A DNA stretch of 10,042 nucleotides from DASPOF01 sp035626155 (GTDB taxonomy: Bacteria; Desulfobacterota; Binatia; Binatales; Binataceae). The notes under the pieces are model-generated. The model was not told where the DNA came from. It searched no databases and saw only the letters and a list, made by a program, of their open reading frames with translations. The stretch lies in NCBI GenBank assembly GCA_035626155.1, contig DASPOF010000044.1, positions 1-10,042 on the forward strand. The letters run 5' to 3'. This document shows, in pieces, positions 7,779 through 10,042 of the stretch. The position numbers and the translations under genes were made by a program. Each line of letters opens with the position of its first letter. Within the stretch, counting starts at the first letter, position 1.

Positions 7779-8642
7779 ATGGAACTGAAAGAAGCAATAG
7801 GCATTCGGCGTACTATTCGATTCTATAATCCGTACCGTACGGTCGAACGCGAGAAGATACAGAAAATGCTCGAGGCGGCGCGGCTGTCGTCGTTCTGGGG
7901 CAATGTCCAGGCGCTCCGCGCTATAGTGATGTTCCGCGAATCGTGCCCGCCCGAAAAATGGCAGTCGCTCATCGCCCCGCTCGGCACCAGCCAGCTCCAG
8001 CACGCGCCGGTCGCCATCCTCTGGTACTGGGTCGAGGAGGCCATCCTTGATTCGAAAACCGGGCACCTGACCCAGGGCGATCGCCTCCACGAACTCGTCG
8101 CCGCGCGCGCGATCGGCCTCAACGAGGCCGAGGAGCACAAGGCGCTCGACCAGTTTCTGATTCCCTATTTCCGCATCAATGCCCCGGGGCTGATGAAGTC
8201 GGGTCTCACCGACATGGATTGCGGACAGGCTATCGGTCACGCGACCCTGATCGCGTTCGAGGAGGGGCTCGGCACCTGCTGCATCGGAACCGGCGGCGCC
8301 GAGGGGCCGCGCGAGCGCCGGATGCGCAAGGCGTTCAATCTTCCCGACTCGGCCCATCTGCTGGTCGTGATGACGGTTGGCTATCCGCTGGAGAGCCGCG
8401 AGGCAGGCGGGCAGCGGCCTAAGCTGCCTTTCGAGCAACTCTACTTTCTCAACGAGCACGGCAAACCCTTCGAGCGCGATCCGAAGGTAGTCGAGGAACT
8501 CAAGCAGGCCAAAATGATCCAGGCGCCGTCGCCGCTGCCGTGGCGTCAGCAGGAACTCGAGTTCGTGCACAAGGCGCTCGGGATCGTGCGCACCGGAGAG
8601 CCGATGGCTAATCTGTTTCCGCCGGAGCCCGAGAAGAAGTAG
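7779..8642 (+). CDS. Nitroreductase-family flavoprotein
   Basis: 287 aa, most likely an FMN-dependent, NAD(P)H-using oxidoreductase and usually a homodimer. N-terminal flavin-binding signature IGIRRTIRFYNP at 7-18 (family pattern RRSxRxF), then REKIQKMLEAARLSSFWGNVQALRAIV at about 24-50, where nitroreductases bind the flavin with a PS/N-Q stretch. LTDMDCGQAIGHATLIAFEEGLGTCCIGTG at about 143-172 matches the conserved helix and loop of the family (usually D.g.A..nmlLAA...GlgscwiG). LLVVMTVGYPLES at 194-206 is the usual C-terminal strand. It is longer than common members (~200 aa), with an inserted stretch at about 88-140 and a C-terminal tail after 210. Third gene of the operon, 23 bp after the ligase. 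Many such proteins reduce enones or act in CoA-ester pathways rather than on nitro compounds, so the substrate is open. Confidence 0.85.
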   Translation: MELKEAIGIRRTIRFYNPYRTVEREKIQKMLEAARLSSFWGNVQALRAIVMFRESCPPEKWQSLIAPLGTSQLQHAPVAILWYWVEEAILDSKTGHLTQGDRLHELVAARAIGLNEAEEHKALDQFLIPYFRINAPGLMKSGLTDMDCGQAIGHATLIAFEEGLGTCCIGTGGAEGPRERRMRKAFNLPDSAHLLVVMTVGYPLESREAGGQRPKLPFEQLYFLNEHGKPFERDPKVVEELKQAKMIQAPSPLPWRQQELEFVHKALGIVRTGEPMANLFPPEPEKK

Positions 8643-8688
8643 CCACTCCAGCGGTGGGCATTACTCAGTCCTCTCCGTTTACAGGATC

Positions 8689-8709
8689 CCTCTCCCTGAA
8701 AGGGAGAGG
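8689..8709 (+). terminator. Perfect 9-bp hairpin after the operon, possible terminator or interspersed repeat
   Basis: CCTCTCCCT at 8689-8697 pairs fully with AGGGAGAGG at 8701-8709 over a three-base GAA loop, 46 bp after the nitroreductase stop. No T-run follows (the next bases are CGGGGGC), so it is not a classical intrinsic terminator. It may stabilise the transcript 3' end or be a copy of the CCCTCTCCCT-type interspersed palindromes common in many GC-rich genomes. Confidence 0.45.
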
Positions 8710-8787
8710 CGGGGGCACGGTGCGCAGAAAGCGCGCTTGGAAATGTCGCGCCGGTCCTTTCACGCGGGACCTCGCCACTTTTTCCCC

Positions 8788-8819
8788 GTCATTCTACGCG
8801 TGCCTCGCGTAGAATCCCG
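8788..8819 (+). repeat. 32-bp palindromic repeat, copy 1
   Basis: Perfect 10-bp stem: ATTCTACGCG at 8791-8800 and CGCGTAGAAT at 8806-8815, loop TGCCT. It is flanked by GTC on the left and CCCG on the right. The reverse complement of the whole 32 bp recurs exactly at 8985-9016. The GTCATTCT...AGAATCCCG outline resembles interspersed palindromes seen in many environmental genomes (from memory, not searched). Confidence 0.8.
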
Positions 8820-8984
8820 GATCCGGTTCCGGCTTTGGTTACTCGTTGCCTGGGTCTTGCACTGCGGGTTCGGCGATTCGATCAAGTGAGCCTTCCGTGC
8901 GCATTGCATCCGTTTGAAAGCATTCGCCCGCGCGATCGCTCCGGTGCATGCGGACTAACGGGCTTCTTCATAAGAGAAAAGGAT

Positions 8985-9016
8985 CGGGATTCTACGCGAG
9001 GCACGCGTAGAATGAC
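8985..9016 (-). repeat. 32-bp palindromic repeat, copy 2 (inverted relative to copy 1)
   Basis: CGGG, then ATTCTACGCG at 8989-8998, loop AGGCA, CGCGTAGAAT at 9004-9013, then GAC. This is the exact reverse complement of 8788-8819, including loop and flanks. With a single-base gap the match runs on into GGATC next to the CGGG side. The two copies lie 165 bp apart with their CCCG/CGGG sides facing inward. Confidence 0.8.
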
Positions 9017-9135
9017 CGGTGAGGAGCGGGAGCCGCTCAAACGGTATGCGCGGGGCGAACCGGACCGTCGCCGGACCTCTTTGGCCTCAAAGCACGGCTG
9101 TATTTTGCGTTTGCCAGCTACTGCGTAAGAATGTG

Positions 9136-9150
9136 ATGCTGATTTAGCAT
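9136..9150. promoter_or_regulatory. Small palindrome ahead of the GNAT-like gene
   Basis: ATGCT, loop GATTT, AGCAT: a perfect 5-bp inverted repeat 20 bp before the ATG at 9171. It could be a binding site, a leader hairpin, or chance. Confidence 0.2.
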
Positions 9151-9170
9151 TCAAAACGGAGATTGCGGTT

Positions 9171-9845
9171 ATGACGGGGCGCGGCGCTATAGACTTCGAG
9201 TTCAATGTCACCGCCACGAGCGACCTCGAAGATGGCACCCGTTCGCGCGTCCTGGCGCTGTTCCGCGATTCCTATAACGCCGCCAACGAGGCGTACCTCG
9301 AGCGCTCTCTCACTCAGTTGCGCTTCATTGCCACCGTATCTTCGGCCGGCGCGCTCGCTGGCTTTGCATTGGGAGAGATGCGGATCATGGACCTGCCGCG
9401 CCTGCCGCGCCAAGCCGTCGCCCTTGCGGGCATCTGCTGCATCGATGCCCGGTCGCGCCGCCGCGGCCTGTTCGTCGAACTTGAGCGCCGTGCGTTTATG
9501 GCCTCGGGCATTGCGTTTGGACCGCGGGTGTTACATTGCGGACGGGTGGCGCACCCTGCCAGCTTTCGCACCATGACCGTTAATCCAACGCATGTCCCAA
9601 AACCTCACACTCGGCCAACGCCTTGGCAACAGCAGGTCGGCGAGGCCATCGCCAAGGCTTACGGCGCGGCCGGCTTCGATCCGGAGACCTTCGTATGCGC
9701 CGGCAGCGGGACACCGGTCGGCTATCCTCGCATCGACATCGACGTACGGCCGGACGAGTGGCAGGTCTTCGCCCCGGTCAACCGCGACCGGGGAGATTCC
9801 CTGCTCGGACTCTGCTGGCTCCCGGACGCCCCCGAGGGATGGTAA
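9171..9845 (+). CDS. GNAT-like N-acetyltransferase, putative
   Basis: 224 aa, predicted cytosolic. The first ~110 residues look like a GNAT domain: a helix with YNAANEAYLERS (35-46), strands RFIATVSSAGALAGFALGEM (51-70) and ALAGICCIDARSRRRGLFVELERRAF (84-109), where the last aligns with the acetyl-CoA pyrophosphate-binding loop (R/Q-x-x-G-x-G/A). The final small residue is Phe101 here, so the motif is imperfect. The C-terminal half has no motif I recognise; it could be a second, degenerate GNAT half, as in proteins that need a whole-length fold. The start is supported by GGAGA at 9158-9162, eight bases before the ATG. It stands alone between the repeat region and a possible insertion sequence, and its target is unknown. 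Alternative: an unrelated hypothetical protein. Confidence 0.6.
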   Translation: MTGRGAIDFEFNVTATSDLEDGTRSRVLALFRDSYNAANEAYLERSLTQLRFIATVSSAGALAGFALGEMRIMDLPRLPRQAVALAGICCIDARSRRRGLFVELERRAFMASGIAFGPRVLHCGRVAHPASFRTMTVNPTHVPKPHTRPTPWQQQVGEAIAKAYGAAGFDPETFVCAGSGTPVGYPRIDIDVRPDEWQVFAPVNRDRGDSLLGLCWLPDAPEGW

Positions 9846-9939
9846 TCAGCGCATTGGTGCCAGCTTCTCTGTAGCGCGACGAGCGGGCCGCATTGGTGGC
9901 GCGCGCGCGGACGCCCGCGCATCTATCGGCGGGCACGGC

Positions 9940-10042
9940 GAGACTGTCTCAAAACCTTGAGTAGGTATTTTGGTAGTGACGATGGGCGGTTAAGATGAGG
10001 GTGGGATAAGCGGCGCAGGAGGGGCGGGGGATGAGCTACGAG
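9940..10042 (+). mobile_element. Possible left end of an insertion sequence, cut by window edge
   Basis: The palindrome GAGAC-T-GTCTC followed by AAAA (9940-9954) looks like the terminal repeat of some transposons. About 80 bp later come a strong purine-rich ribosome binding site and an ATG opening a frame MSYE, as in IS5-family (IS427-like) transposases, many of which begin MSYELTD. The other end and the rest of the gene lie outside the window, and no target duplication can be checked. The 94 bp before it (9846-9939) hold only a 9-bp direct repeat, GCATTGGTG, at 9851 and 9890. Confidence 0.35.
10031..10042 (+). CDS. Start of an ORF at the right edge, possibly a transposase (four codons seen)
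   Basis: ATG AGC TAC GAG (MSYE), directly preceded by AGGAGGGGCGGGGG, which contains a strong AGGAGG core ending about eight bases from the ATG. Only four codons are visible. The MSYE beginning and the transposon-like palindrome upstream suggest an IS5-family transposase, but four residues cannot prove it. Confidence 0.35.

Larger units (their letters stand above)
8643..9170. other. Gene-free stretch with hairpins and an inverted repeat pair
   Basis: 528 bp between the operon and the GNAT-like gene. Two open frames cross it (8835-9128 plus, 8882-9238 minus), but both run through the palindromic repeat, lack ribosome binding sites and give low-complexity Arg/Ser-rich translations, so no gene is called. 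It holds the 9-bp hairpin at 8689-8709, a weaker GGTCC/GGACC hairpin at 8753-8771 followed by a T5 run (8779-8783), and the two 32-bp palindromic repeats. Confidence 0.7.

Noticed and set aside
7773..8570. Minus-strand 265-codon frame opposite the nitroreductase-like gene
   Set aside because: It has Leu/Arg-rich shadow composition, and the plus strand has a ribosome binding site and the family motifs.
8753..8783. Intrinsic terminator (GGTCC/GGACC stem followed by T5)
   Set aside because: The stem is only 5 bp with a 9-base loop, and the T-run begins 7 bases after the stem, too weak to call.
8788..9016. CRISPR array
   Set aside because: Only two repeat copies, in opposite orientation, with a 165-bp spacer and no cas genes nearby.
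8835..9128. Plus-strand 97-codon frame in the intergenic stretch
   Set aside because: It runs through palindromic repeat copy 2, has no ribosome binding site and no recognisable sequence.
1..10042. tRNA, rRNA or riboswitch
   Set aside because: No cloverleaf with TTCRA-type arm, no rRNA-like conserved stretch and no riboswitch consensus was seen on either strand by eye.

Overview
This is a GC-rich bacterial chromosome segment. The gene mix is an SCP-x-type thiolase, a CaiC-like acyl-CoA ligase, a nitroreductase-like flavoprotein, an FGGY sugar kinase and a sphingosine-1-phosphate-lyase-like PLP enzyme. It suggests an environmental, metabolically versatile heterotroph. The combination recalls uncultured soil lineages such as Candidatus Binatia or other deltaproteobacteria-like groups, but no phylogenetic marker gene is present, so this placement is a guess.

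Layout. Left block, minus strand, about 1-4665, read right to left: an exported protein of unknown function with a signal peptide and eight cysteines in its mature part; an FGGY-family carbohydrate kinase 51 bp downstream; and, 105 bp further on, a group II PLP-dependent lyase/decarboxylase that runs off the left edge. A 352-bp divergent intergenic region (4666-5017) probably carries promoters for both directions. Middle block, plus strand, 5018-8642: a tight three-gene operon of non-decarboxylating SCP-x-type thiolase, AMP-forming acyl-CoA ligase (2 bp gap) and nitroreductase-family flavoprotein (23 bp gap). This set is consistent with activating a carboxylic acid to its CoA ester, followed by redox and C-C bond chemistry on the acyl-CoA. 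The substrate cannot be read from the sequence.

Right block: a 528-bp non-coding stretch (8643-9170) holds a 9-bp-stem hairpin just after the operon and a pair of identical 32-bp palindromic repeats in opposite orientation about 170 bp apart. A GNAT-like acetyltransferase gene follows (9171-9845). The last ~100 bp look like the left end of an insertion sequence: a GAGAC/GTCTC palindrome, a leader, a strong ribosome binding site and the first four codons of an ORF beginning MSYE.

Nothing here amounts to a clearly new defence or mobile system. The items most worth a second look are the inverted pair of hairpin repeats, the acyl-CoA ligase with altered A5 and A10 core motifs, the conserved-looking secreted protein placed ahead of the kinase and PLP lyase, and the thiolase-ligase-nitroreductase operon, which has no visible DUF35 partner.
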